Counted from the first letter of the stretch, positions 1-6,765 are shown. The stretch: 16,259 nt of DNA from Syntrophomonadaceae bacterium (GCA_028683995.1 JAQUGU010000006.1:4464-20722), one strand, 5' to 3'. A program made the numbers and translations. Notes: generated by a model not told the origin, from the letters alone.

Positions 1-66
1 AGCTATAGTAACTCTTATCTGTTTATCCTTATCCATAGCCTTAAGCAAATAGTCTCTTGCAATCAT
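1..66 (-). CDS. hslO: Hsp33-type redox chaperone, N-terminal fragment (cut by window edge)
   Basis: An open frame of 22 codons runs from an ATG at 66 to the window edge. It reads MIARDYLLKAMDKDKQIRVT then IA. The pattern (R/K)DYL-x-(K/R)A-x(5)-Q-IR resembles the N-terminus of Hsp33, the cytosolic chaperone activated by oxidation of a C-terminal zinc site. A ribosome binding site GAAAGG lies 8 bases upstream, and a TATAAT box at 96-101 reads in the right direction. The diagnostic C-terminal CxC/CxxC zinc motif lies outside the window, so the family call rests only on the first residues. The gene is divergent from the carbonic-anhydrase-like gene at 206. It is almost certainly a real coding start; the name is likely but not proven. 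Confidence 0.6.
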   Translation of the reverse strand, partial: MIARDYLLKAMDKDKQIRVTIA

Positions 67-205
67 AAAGTATACCTTTCTATGTTTCTTTAGTAATTAT
101 ACCCAGAAATCAGGTGGTTTTAAAATAACATCCCAATTATAATGCTTATATCCTATAATTAATATAAATATTTATAGTGAATTTCAATATTTAAGGGGGA
201 TTATT
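67..205. promoter_or_regulatory. Divergent intergenic promoter region (hslO-like / gamma-CA-like gene)
   Basis: This 139-base AT-rich spacer separates two divergent starts, so promoters for both should lie here. On the minus strand a GGGTATAAT box (TATAAT at 96-101) is placed about 30 bases before the hslO-like start. On the plus strand there are two TATAAT boxes, at 138-143 and 154-159, the second about 46 bases before the ATG at 206. None has a convincing TTGACA partner at 17 bases, so the exact promoters are uncertain. The ribosome binding site for the plus gene is AAGGGGGA at 193-200. Confidence 0.45.
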
Positions 206-736
206 ATGGCACTGTATGAGTTTGAAGGTAAGCGTCCATCGATTGGAAAGGATAGTTTTGTACATCCCCAGGCGGTAGTAATTGGCGAGGTGGAACTGGG
301 TGAGCGTTGCTACGTAGGTGCAGGGGCAGTAATCAGGGGCGATTATGGTAAAATTGTTATCGGCAACGGCACTAATATACAGGAAAACTGTATACTCCAC
401 TCCGAGCCGGAAACTATAGCAATTATCGAGGAGAATAGCCTGATTGGACATAGTGCAATTGTACATGGCCCCTGCCTGATTAAGCAAAACGTTACCGTTG
501 GTATGGGTTCAATAATATGTGCCGGCTGTGAACTGGAAAACAGCAGTTTGCTGGCAGCAGGTAGTGTGTTGCCTCCCGGTCATAATGTTCCCAAAGGCAA
601 GATAGCCATGGGTAACCCGGCCCGGGTAATTAGAAACCTGGATGAACATAATACGCTTTACAACCAAATTGGGGTAAAATTATACCAGGATCTGGCAATC
701 CGTTGTATTAATAGTTTGAGACTGATTAAAGAATAA
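206..736 (+). CDS. Gamma-carbonic-anhydrase-family (left-handed beta-helix) protein
   Basis: The 176-residue protein has the hexapeptide-repeat pattern of the gamma-class carbonic anhydrase/YrdA/PaaY family, a trimeric cytosolic left-handed beta-helix. The three zinc-ligand histidines of the family are visible: H65 in CILHS, then H82 and H87 in IGHSAIVHG. The later turn VGMGSIICAGCEL and the exit motif MGNPARVIR (about residues 135-143) are also typical. Length matches the usual 170-180 residues. The start is ATG at 206 behind AAGGGGGA. The protein may hydrate CO2 or bind CoA-linked substrates; many members have no measured activity, so I assign the family but not the reaction. It stands alone, divergent from the hslO-like gene, with a long gap downstream. 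Confidence 0.9.
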   Translation: MALYEFEGKRPSIGKDSFVHPQAVVIGEVELGERCYVGAGAVIRGDYGKIVIGNGTNIQENCILHSEPETIAIIEENSLIGHSAIVHGPCLIKQNVTVGMGSIICAGCELENSSLLAAGSVLPPGHNVPKGKIAMGNPARVIRNLDEHNTLYNQIGVKLYQDLAIRCINSLRLIKE

Positions 737-1052
737 TGATACCCTGATAACCCGGTATTTACAGTCTAGTAACTAATCGTTTACATATTAGTTTGGCTGC
801 CCGCTGGCCTGAATGCTGGCGCATAATACCATCATACCGGTTCTCCTAGTATCTCTATGGATCATAAACCATTTATCGGGACAATATCTTTTCAACCCTG
901 CTTATCCATTTCACAGCAGGAATAGAAGGTTTGTCCCATTAGTTACTCTTGTTTACAATAAATCCATACTTGGTTTGCTGCCTTACTAAACTGCTGTTTA
1001 TGCCTGACCAGTTTAATGCCAGAAACAAAAAACAGTTTAGGAAGGAGTTTTT
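737..1052. other. 316-base intergenic region upstream of the 3D-domain gene
   Basis: I find no convincing gene here on either strand. Just after the upstream stop there is a weak hairpin, ATACC (739-743) with GGTAT (754-758), which lacks a good T-run and is at best a poor terminator. The right end is probably the untranslated leader of the 3D-domain gene. CTAAACTG at 986-993 can pair with CAGTTTA at 1009-1015 or with CAGTTTAG at 1033-1040, the latter touching the ribosome binding site GGAAGGAG (1040-1047). I looked for the conserved blocks of the ydaO-type c-di-AMP riboswitch, which often precedes cell-wall hydrolase genes, and did not see them. Confidence 0.4.
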
Positions 1053-1670
1053 ATGGTAAGCAAGAAGATAATATTACCAGTAGTCATTCTATCGTTTCTT
1101 TTCACAGGATTGATACTATTTAACGCCGGGCAGGCTGTTGCTGCAGAAGGTAATCTATTCATAGGTTCTCGGGGGGATACTGTTGTACAAGTACAACAGG
1201 CCCTTAATACCAAAGGATACTGGTGTGGAACTGCTGATGGTATCTTCGGTCCCAAAACATATTCTGCAGTAATCAGGTTTCAGCGTGAAGCCGGACTGGA
1301 TGTTGATGGTATTGTAGGACCTCAAACAAAAAAGGCTTTAGGTTTAGGGTATAGCTCTCCAGCTTACACCCCATCACGTGGAGCCAGAACCCTCACATTG
1401 GTAGCAACCGGTTATTGTTCCTGCGCGAAATGCAATTATCCTTATGGAGGACAACCTTCCTACCTGGGCTATCCTCTGAAAAAAGGTATTGTTGCCGTAG
1501 ACCCTCGCGTAATTCCCATGGGTAGTAGACTTTATATTGAAGGTTATGGTAATGCCATAGCTGCAGACCAGGGTAATGCTATCAAAGGTAATAGAATAGA
1601 CCTTTGTTTCAGTACCCATCAAGAGGCATTAAACTGGGGAATCAAAACAGTAAAAGTAACACTTTACTAG
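1053..1670 (+). CDS. Secreted peptidoglycan-binding and 3D-domain cell-wall protein
   Basis: The 205-residue precursor starts with a signal peptide: K4-K5, a hydrophobic stretch at about 6-23, and cleavage near AVA-A at about residue 30. Residues 35-97 form a PG_binding_1 repeat (GSRGDTVVQVQQALNTKGYW, then DGIFGPKT and DGIVGPQTKKAL). Residues 115-205 form a 3D domain, named for three aspartates, here D150 (AVDPR), D172 (AADQG) and D183 (RIDLCF). The cysteines CSCAKC at 122-127 are usual for this subfamily. Related YocH/lytic-transglycosylase-like proteins act outside the membrane on peptidoglycan during growth or spore germination, so a wall-remodelling role is likely. Start is ATG behind GGAAGGAG at 1040-1047. 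The gene is monocistronic, ended by the hairpin at 1681. Confidence 0.9.
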   Translation: MVSKKIILPVVILSFLFTGLILFNAGQAVAAEGNLFIGSRGDTVVQVQQALNTKGYWCGTADGIFGPKTYSAVIRFQREAGLDVDGIVGPQTKKALGLGYSSPAYTPSRGARTLTLVATGYCSCAKCNYPYGGQPSYLGYPLKKGIVAVDPRVIPMGSRLYIEGYGNAIAADQGNAIKGNRIDLCFSTHQEALNWGIKTVKVTLY

Positions 1671-1680
1671 TAGACCAAAA

Positions 1681-1714
1681 AGGGACTACCTGGAGTTCAG
1701 GCAGTCCCTTTTTT
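1681..1714 (+). terminator. Rho-independent terminator between the 3D-domain gene and coaD
   Basis: Arms AGGGACT (1681-1687) and AGTCCCT (1703-1709) pair perfectly. An inner stem CCTG (1689-1692) with CAGG (1698-1701) extends the hairpin, with one mismatch between the two stems. A run of six T follows on the plus strand, making it a good terminator for the 3D-domain gene. On the minus strand the exit is TTTTTGG, so it may also stop coaD transcripts; the two genes converge here. Confidence 0.9.
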
Positions 1715-1718
1715 ATTC

Positions 1719-2204
1719 CTATTCCATTTCCCGCCGTTTTGCTTCCAGTTTTAATTTTACTATCTCTGGAACCAGTTCACTAACATCCCCCCCCAGCAGC
1801 GCAGCTTCCTTTATAATGCTGGAACTAACAAAGATATTACGGCTGTCAGCCATAATGAATATCGTATCCACCTCTGGTATCAGCCGCTTATTAATCATGC
1901 CCATATGCATTTCATACTCAAAATCAGCCACTGTCCTTAAGCCCCTGATAATAGCACAGGCATCTTTGCTGTGGAGATAATTGGCCAGTAACCCACTAAA
2001 ACACTCAACTTCTATATTATCCAGGTGTTTGGTACTCTCTCTAATCAATTCCACCCTTTCATCAAGTGTAAATAGTGCTTGTTTACTAACATTGTGTACT
2101 ACAGCTACAATAATCTTATCAAATATTCTGCTGATTTTCTCCAGAATATCTATATGACCGTTGGTAACCGGGTCAAAACTACCTGGGTAAACTGCCACCC
2201 GCAC
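1719..2204 (-). CDS. coaD: Phosphopantetheine adenylyltransferase (PPAT)
   Basis: This enzyme joins 4'-phosphopantetheine and ATP to dephospho-CoA, the penultimate step of coenzyme A synthesis, in the cytosol. The N-terminus has the nucleotidyltransferase pattern VYPGSFDPVTNGH with the TxGH-type motif at residues 14-17. RGLR at 87-90 and the SSSIIKE motif at 127-133 are also in place. Length is 161 residues, normal for the family. The GTG at 2210 abuts the ribosome binding site AAGGGGGA, too close for normal spacing. The GTG two codons later (2204) has 6-base spacing and gives MRVAVYPGSF, the usual family start, so I chose it. The gene stands alone after the oxidoreductase terminator; a hairpin at 2339-2365 may lie in its leader. 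Confidence 0.95.
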   Translation of the reverse strand: MRVAVYPGSFDPVTNGHIDILEKISRIFDKIIVAVVHNVSKQALFTLDERVELIRESTKHLDNIEVECFSGLLANYLHSKDACAIIRGLRTVADFEYEMHMGMINKRLIPEVDTIFIMADSRNIFVSSSIIKEAALLGGDVSELVPEIVKLKLEAKRREME

Positions 2205-2338
2205 TTTCACTCCCCCTTACACTACTATTCCCTTCAGAAGTAACGTATTTTATGAGTACTGGATTATCACCGATAATTTCTATTTCTATTTCGGTTTATA
2301 GTTCCCTGCCATTAAATTATATTTTACCGCAAAAAACA

Positions 2339-2365
2339 AGAAAACGGGATATTTTTCCGTTTTCT
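2339..2365 (-). terminator. Hairpin with U-rich tail upstream of coaD (second terminator or attenuator)
   Basis: AGAAAACGG (2339-2347) and CCGTTTTCT (2357-2365) form a perfect 9-bp stem with a 9-base loop. On the minus strand the stem is followed by TGTTTTTTGC, so it has the form of an intrinsic terminator for transcription heading towards coaD. It lies downstream of the strong terminator of the oxidoreductase operon. It could be a backup terminator, an attenuator in a coaD leader, or the end of a short unannotated transcript. Confidence 0.5.
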
Positions 2366-2471
2366 CTTATGACATCTTATCTGTTTTTTTAGTACTCGTA
2401 ATTGGAAATGTCACCGCGTTTCAAAGTTCTGCTTTTTGACTTATTCGCTTTTACGTTCAAGATTCCTGCAC

Positions 2472-2523
2472 AAAAACTAACAAAAAAGGAACCCCCTGGA
2501 GGGTTCCTTTTTTGTTAGTTTTT
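2472..2523 (-). terminator. Strong terminator of the etfBA-FeS oxidoreductase operon
   Basis: The arms at 2472-2494 and 2501-2523 are perfect inverted complements of 23 bases around the 6-base loop CCTGGA. The core is GGAACCC/GGGTTCC, flanked by A6/T6 tracts and then CTAAC/GTTAG and five A/T pairs. It lies 12 bases past the stop codon of the minus-strand oxidoreductase gene. The symmetry gives a T-run after the core stem on both strands, but only the minus strand has a gene leading into it. Confidence 0.93.
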
Positions 2524-2535
2524 AAAATTCCTAAA

Positions 2536-4665
2536 TTATTCCATGGCCTTCCACAGTATCTCAGCAACATCGAAAACTTTAGTCTGTTCTTCTTTCTCCG
2601 CTGCCTTTACTCCGTCTGCTACCATGGTCAGACAGAACGGACAGTTGGTAACTATCATTTCTGGGTCGGGAACCAGCAGTTGGTCTGTTCTGGTATCATT
2701 GATACGCTTGTAACCTTCTACAGCATCTTCCTCCAACCACATACGACCGCCACCAGCGCCACAGCAGAAACCAAAATTCTTGCTCTTTTCGATTTCAACT
2801 ATATTACAACCTGCTGTCTTAAGAACACTTCTTGGCTGATCATATACACTATTGTGTCTTCCCAGGAAACAAGAGTCATGATAGGTTACCTTGGCTGCCA
2901 GAGATTTACTGGGTTTAAGTTTTCCTTCGGCTATCAGCTTGGCCAGGAATTCAGTATAATGATATACCTCATAATTCCCACCCATTTGCGGGTATTCATT
3001 CTTCAGTGCATTATAGCCATGCGGACAAACAACTATTATTTTCTTAACCCCATAGTTGTTGAAAGATTCCAAGTTCTGTTGTACCAGAGTTTGATATAGA
3101 TATTCGTTACCCAGTCTTCTGGCTGAATCGCCACAGCAGAACTCTTCTGTACCCAGGTAGCCAAAGCTGACCCCGGCTTTATTAAGCAACTTAACCAGCG
3201 CTTCGCCAACTCTCTTATACCTGTCATCAAACGATACTGCACAACCTGCATATAGCAGATATTCAAATTCTTTGCCGTCTTCAGGTAAGAGGTTAACCAT
3301 TTCCCGTACGCCTCTTTCCTCCAGCCATCCGGCACGATTAGCCCAACCTACACCCCAGGGATTATAGTTACGTTCCATATTGGTAAAGGCAGCCTGGGCC
3401 TCACCCAGCATATCTCCCTGCCACATAACCAGGTTACGGCGCATTTCAATAATCTTGGGAATGTGTTCAATAAACATGGGGCAGTGTTCCATACAAGCCC
3501 GGCAGTTAGTGCAATCCCAAATGACATCGGTAGTTACGATATCATAAAGCAGACTGGCTTCCATGGGATTAGGTGCCTCGGCCTCTTCCGTCATAGCCAT
3601 CTCTTCAGCTTCTGCCTCTCCACTGGCTTTGGCTGCCAGCAGGTAAGGAGCTTTAGCATCCAGGTGTTGTTTCATCGCCTGGATAAGTGTAACTTTGGGA
3701 TTAAGGTGTTTTCCGGTGTTATATGCCGGGCAGTTCTCCTGGCATCTGCCGCAACGTATGCAGGCATCGAGATCCAGCAGATCCTTCCAACCAAAATCTT
3801 CAATATTTTCTACACCAAAGCTTTCAGCTTCCTCAATATTCTCAACCATGCGGCATGCAGATGGTTCCAGATCGCGGAAAGCATAGTTCAGCATACTGGT
3901 AAAAATATGCCACAGTTTGGTAAATGGAATTATTGCTATAAATACAAATGCAATAGCCATGTGGAACCACCACAGCAGGCGATGCCACATCAATGCGGAG
4001 TCAACACTTGCACCGCTAAACATGTTCGCAAACATCCAACCAATAGGAGATGCTATCTGTTCGTAAGCAATCTGGTCAAAGGTTGTAGACATTTTAATCT
4101 GAGCAGCTATTCTTAAACCCTCTATAAAGTAACCAGTTAATAAAATGGTAAAAATCAGAAGGATAATCCATCCATCTGATGCCTGGTTATCGTTAAGGCG
4201 ATCTGGTTTTTGAACATATCTTATAACGGCTAGCACAAGTATACCGATTAAGGCCAGGAAACCAAAGATATCAACAATCCAGGACATTCCAATATAGGTG
4301 TTGCCAGCTAAATGAGGCCACCCAATCATATTGTGCATAGCATCAATCCCGGCTGCCATAAACAGAAGCAAAAATCCCCAGAACAGGAAAAAGTGCATCC
4401 ACCCTGCCAGTGGTTTACGAATAACCCGAGCCTGAGCAAAGGTAAATATAAACCATGAACCTATACGGGCACCTACTTTATCATTCCGGTGCAATTCCCC
4501 CTTGGCCAGCAACCATACCCTTACCTTCTCATAAAAGCCGAAGAGAAAAATCCCAACAGGAATTAGCATGATGAGGTAGATGAGCCACTCGTAGGGAATA
4601 TTGGCCCCAACCTCACGCATAGGAATGTCATAGCCGCCCTGTAATGGTATAAAGCCAAAAATCAT
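2536..4665 (-). CDS. Membrane-bound FeS oxidoreductase, EtfAB:menaquinone oxidoreductase (EMO) type
   Basis: Residues 1-260 form a NarI-like membrane domain with about five hydrophobic segments (near 26-44, 86-106, 127-150, 165-181, 232-250) and candidate haem histidines H91, H111, H235 and H253. A ferredoxin-like part has two CxxCxxCxxxCP motifs, C302/305/308/312 and C385/388/391/395, separated by a Glu-rich linker. Two CCG (HdrD-like) domains follow: C475...CC510-511...C547, and C599...CC634-635...C675/C678. In the first, the closing CxxC is CPHG, lacking the second cysteine. Proteins of this architecture take electrons from reduced EtfAB and pass them to menaquinone during acyl-CoA oxidation. 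The adjacent etfB-etfA supports that role. Length is 709. Start ATG at 4665 lies 9 bases after AGGAGGG. An annotation as generic heterodisulfide reductase-like protein is possible, but context favours EMO. Confidence 0.9.
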   Translation of the reverse strand: MIFGFIPLQGGYDIPMREVGANIPYEWLIYLIMLIPVGIFLFGFYEKVRVWLLAKGELHRNDKVGARIGSWFIFTFAQARVIRKPLAGWMHFFLFWGFLLLFMAAGIDAMHNMIGWPHLAGNTYIGMSWIVDIFGFLALIGILVLAVIRYVQKPDRLNDNQASDGWIILLIFTILLTGYFIEGLRIAAQIKMSTTFDQIAYEQIASPIGWMFANMFSGASVDSALMWHRLLWWFHMAIAFVFIAIIPFTKLWHIFTSMLNYAFRDLEPSACRMVENIEEAESFGVENIEDFGWKDLLDLDACIRCGRCQENCPAYNTGKHLNPKVTLIQAMKQHLDAKAPYLLAAKASGEAEAEEMAMTEEAEAPNPMEASLLYDIVTTDVIWDCTNCRACMEHCPMFIEHIPKIIEMRRNLVMWQGDMLGEAQAAFTNMERNYNPWGVGWANRAGWLEERGVREMVNLLPEDGKEFEYLLYAGCAVSFDDRYKRVGEALVKLLNKAGVSFGYLGTEEFCCGDSARRLGNEYLYQTLVQQNLESFNNYGVKKIIVVCPHGYNALKNEYPQMGGNYEVYHYTEFLAKLIAEGKLKPSKSLAAKVTYHDSCFLGRHNSVYDQPRSVLKTAGCNIVEIEKSKNFGFCCGAGGGRMWLEEDAVEGYKRINDTRTDQLLVPDPEMIVTNCPFCLTMVADGVKAAEKEEQTKVFDVAEILWKAME

Positions 4666-4700
4666 TAATTCTTTCCCTCCTCAATAACACTATAAGGTAA

Positions 4701-4733
4701 TTTACTGGATATACATTTTGTATATCCAGTAAA
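4701..4733 (-). promoter_or_regulatory. Perfect 15-bp stem-loop between etfA and the FeS oxidoreductase
   Basis: TTTACTGGATATACA (4701-4715) and its exact complement (4719-4733) are separated by only three bases. The structure starts 21 bases after the etfA stop and about 35 bases before the downstream ribosome binding site. No T-run follows on the minus strand, so it is not a normal terminator. As RNA it would make a stable intercistronic hairpin that could protect the upstream etfBA message or set relative expression. As DNA it is a symmetric site that a dimeric regulator could bind. The function is inferred; the symmetry is plain in the sequence. Confidence 0.75.
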
Positions 4734-4754
4734 CACCATTTCGACGGAGGCCAA

Positions 4755-5708
4755 CTACTTCTTCAGTTCAGCTACCAGAAGAGGAATAACTTTGAACAAG
4801 TCGCCGACAACACCAAAATCAGATATATTAAATATCGGGGCCTCAGTATCAGTATTAATTGAAGCTATGAATTTGGAAGAGGACATTCCCGCCAGATGCT
4901 GGATAGCTCCAGAAATGCCAGCGGCAATATACAGGTTGGGGTTAACTACTTTACCAGTTTGCCCTACCTGGAGTTCATGCCCTAACCAGCCAGAGTCTAT
5001 GGATGCACGAGAACCACCAACTGCGCCACCGAGCAGGTCAGCTAATTCTTCAACCAGCTTGATTCCATCCGGGCCTTTACAACCACGACCACCAGACACT
5101 ACCACGGCAGCTTCATTCAGTTCCGGACGAGCTGAAACGGTGGGCTTAAACTCTTTAACCGTCTGGTATACATCAGCAGCAGTAGCGGCCACAGCAGGTT
5201 CTACAACTGCACCGGCGGCAGCTCCCTCTACAACTTCAAATACGCCAGGACGAATCGTAGCCAGTATTGGGCTGGTAGTAACCTCTACCTTGGCTAAAGC
5301 TTTACCAGCATAGATAGCTCTGGTAAATACGCCCTTACCTGCGCTAATTTCAGCACCAATTGCGTCAGTTGCCAGACCAGCTTCTAATTTCTGAGCCAGT
5401 CTGGAGCCAAAATCTCTGCCATTAAAACTGTGGGCAAATAAAACTGCATTAGGCTTAAATTCATTAATCATAGCCACCATTTGGGCTACATAGGCTCCAG
5501 TGTTATAGTCCGCAAATACATCGCCTTCAACAGCGTATACTTTTTCTGCGCCAAACTTGGCAAATTCCGGAGCCAGACCTTTAACGTTTTTACCAAAAAC
5601 AACGGCACTTACTTCATCGCCGAATTTTTTAGCTTCTGAGAGCATCTCAAATGTTACTTTACGGATATTACCATCTCTTTGTTCTACAAATACCCATGTT
5701 CCTGCCAT
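4755..5708 (-). CDS. etfA: Electron transfer flavoprotein alpha subunit
   Basis: The 317-residue protein is a normal-length EtfA, the partner of EtfB in the cytosolic FAD carrier that accepts electrons from acyl-CoA dehydrogenases. The C-terminal FAD domain is complete: SGGRGCKGPDG (205-215), GSRASIDSGW (232-241), VGQTGKVVNPNLYIA (248-262), GISGAIQH (264-271) and NTDTEAPIFNISDFGV (285-300). The N-terminal domain starts TWVFVEQRDG. I chose ATG at 5708, which is 6 bases after GGAGGG; a TTG one codon upstream is less likely. It follows etfB by 40 bases and precedes the membrane FeS protein, so all three are probably one operon. Context suggests electron transfer to quinone rather than flavin bifurcation, but I cannot prove that from motifs. 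Confidence 0.96.
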   Translation of the reverse strand: MAGTWVFVEQRDGNIRKVTFEMLSEAKKFGDEVSAVVFGKNVKGLAPEFAKFGAEKVYAVEGDVFADYNTGAYVAQMVAMINEFKPNAVLFAHSFNGRDFGSRLAQKLEAGLATDAIGAEISAGKGVFTRAIYAGKALAKVEVTTSPILATIRPGVFEVVEGAAAGAVVEPAVAATAADVYQTVKEFKPTVSARPELNEAAVVVSGGRGCKGPDGIKLVEELADLLGGAVGGSRASIDSGWLGHELQVGQTGKVVNPNLYIAAGISGAIQHLAGMSSSKFIASINTDTEAPIFNISDFGVVGDLFKVIPLLVAELKK

Positions 5709-5748
5709 CAATTACCCTCCTTATATATAAGTAAATAATTATAATTAA

Positions 5749-6507
5749 TTATTTCACTTCGACTTTTACAGTGTTCTTCATCCAGTCTCCAAGCTTCACA
5801 GCCGCTACATCGGGGTCTTCTTCAATCTTTATTCCAGCTGCCTTGGCTGCAGGCAGAGCATATTCAAGAATGGTTACCTTATTATCGGCTGCTGCAGCAG
5901 CAACTGTGGCTACCGGTTTCTTCTTAGCCTGCATAATACCCTTCATGGAAGGATAACGGGGTTCATTCCAGCTTACCTGACTGGAGACAACTGCTGGTAT
6001 GCTAACCTCGGTTACCTGGGTTCCACCGTCAGCTTCGCTGGAAGCTACGGCCTTACCACCGGCGATATCCAGACTGGTTATAACGTTAATATGGGGTAGG
6101 CCAAGAATCTCGGCAACACGGGTGGGAACCTGTGAAGATCCATCATCAGCAGCAACATGGCCTGCCAGTACCAGATCCGGATTCTCATCTTTAATAGCAG
6201 CAGCTAAAGCAACTGCTCTGGCATACTCATCGGCACCCGCATCCTGGGTGACCAGTACGCCCCGGTCAGCGCCCATAGCCAGGGCAGTACGGATAGCATC
6301 CATAGCCTTGTCGGAACCGGCTGAAAGTACAACGATTTCTTTGGCTACACCCTTCTCCTTTAACTGGATAGCACCTTCAACTGCAACTTCATCATAAGGA
6401 TTAATAATCAGATTAATACCTGCATCGGCGATTTTGCCATCCTTTAACTCGATCTTGGCTTCTGTGTCAAATGTCTGCTTAACACATACTAGAACCTTCA
6501 AGTTCAT
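5749..6507 (-). CDS. etfB: Electron transfer flavoprotein beta subunit
   Basis: EtfB pairs with EtfA and binds a nucleotide cofactor (AMP, or a second FAD in bifurcating types). The family signatures are present: VCVKQTFDTEAKI at the N-terminus, INPYDEVAVEGAI (35-47), the loop AGHVAADDGSSQVPTRVAEI (115-134), and NEPRYPSMKGIMQAKKKP (181-198). Length is 252, slightly under the usual 255-265. The listed start is ATG at 6507, but AGGAGG lies only one base before it. A TTG two codons downstream (6501) would have 7-base spacing and yield MKVLVCVKQ, the common family N-terminus, so it may be the true start. It is the first gene of the etfB-etfA-FeS operon. Confidence 0.96.
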   Translation of the reverse strand: MNLKVLVCVKQTFDTEAKIELKDGKIADAGINLIINPYDEVAVEGAIQLKEKGVAKEIVVLSAGSDKAMDAIRTALAMGADRGVLVTQDAGADEYARAVALAAAIKDENPDLVLAGHVAADDGSSQVPTRVAEILGLPHINVITSLDIAGGKAVASSEADGGTQVTEVSIPAVVSSQVSWNEPRYPSMKGIMQAKKKPVATVAAAAADNKVTILEYALPAAKAAGIKIEEDPDVAAVKLGDWMKNTVKVEVK

Positions 6508-6765
6508 TCCTCCTTTTCAACTAAATAATAATTTTTCACTTTGCTGAACTGATAAGATAACACCGGTAAGCAAAACTAGCTCTCTTCATCACCCCCATGA
6601 TCAAGATCTATATATTTTTGCCCACAGCAACATTACCTGCCAGGGTTAAAAATATAATTTACAACGCTTATAAAATAGGCATATCAATAATAATGTTCGA
6701 TATTAATATAATTTTTCCTGCTTTTTTAGGCTAATTGATAAAATTTTGTGAATCGGATTGGAAAA
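6508..6765. promoter_or_regulatory. Spacer between cheR and etfB; likely promoter region of the etf operon
   Basis: This 258-base AT-rich spacer is the only gap before etfB large enough for a promoter. I see no clear TTGACA-17-TATAAT pair; a TTGATA at about 6680-6685 on the minus strand has no good -10 at the right distance. No clear T-tailed hairpin ends the haem/cheR unit. The haem cluster and the etf operon may therefore not be fully insulated. The ribosome binding site AAAGGAGGA sits directly before the etfB ATG. Confidence 0.35.

Larger units (their letters stand above)
2211..2535. other. Intergenic region between the FeS oxidoreductase and coaD
   Basis: This stretch of about 325 bases has no gene I can support. 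It holds two minus-strand hairpins, listed separately, with roughly 100 bases between them. On the minus strand a TATAAT box occurs at about 2319-2324, roughly 115 bases before the coaD start, without a clear -35 element. Whether coaD has its own promoter here, or receives readthrough past both hairpins, cannot be settled from sequence. Confidence 0.4.

Noticed and set aside
737..1052. ydaO-type c-di-AMP riboswitch before the 3D-domain gene
   Set aside because: I looked for its conserved GGGGUGAAUC-like and CCGACAGCUAACCUC-like blocks and found neither.
2512..4116. Long plus-strand open frames (for example 2512-3099 and 3463-4116) opposite the FeS oxidoreductase
   Set aside because: The minus strand encodes a complete protein with two ferredoxin motifs and two CCG domains. 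The opposite frames show no known motif, no credible ribosome binding site, and begin within the terminator or the gene body.
4792..6397. Plus-strand open frames opposite etfA and etfB
   Set aside because: Their Ala/Ser/Pro/Thr-rich translations are what antisense reading of Ala/Val/Gly-rich flavoproteins gives; the sense genes are complete.
6536..6589. Possible 17-residue leader peptide before etfB
   Set aside because: The ATG at 6589 has a G-run only 2 bases upstream. The peptide has no run of a regulatory amino acid and no attenuator hairpin follows it.
6731..6765. Redox (Rex-like) operator near TTGTGAA downstream of cheR
   Set aside because: Only one half-site is present; the expected inverted TTCACAA partner at the right distance is missing.
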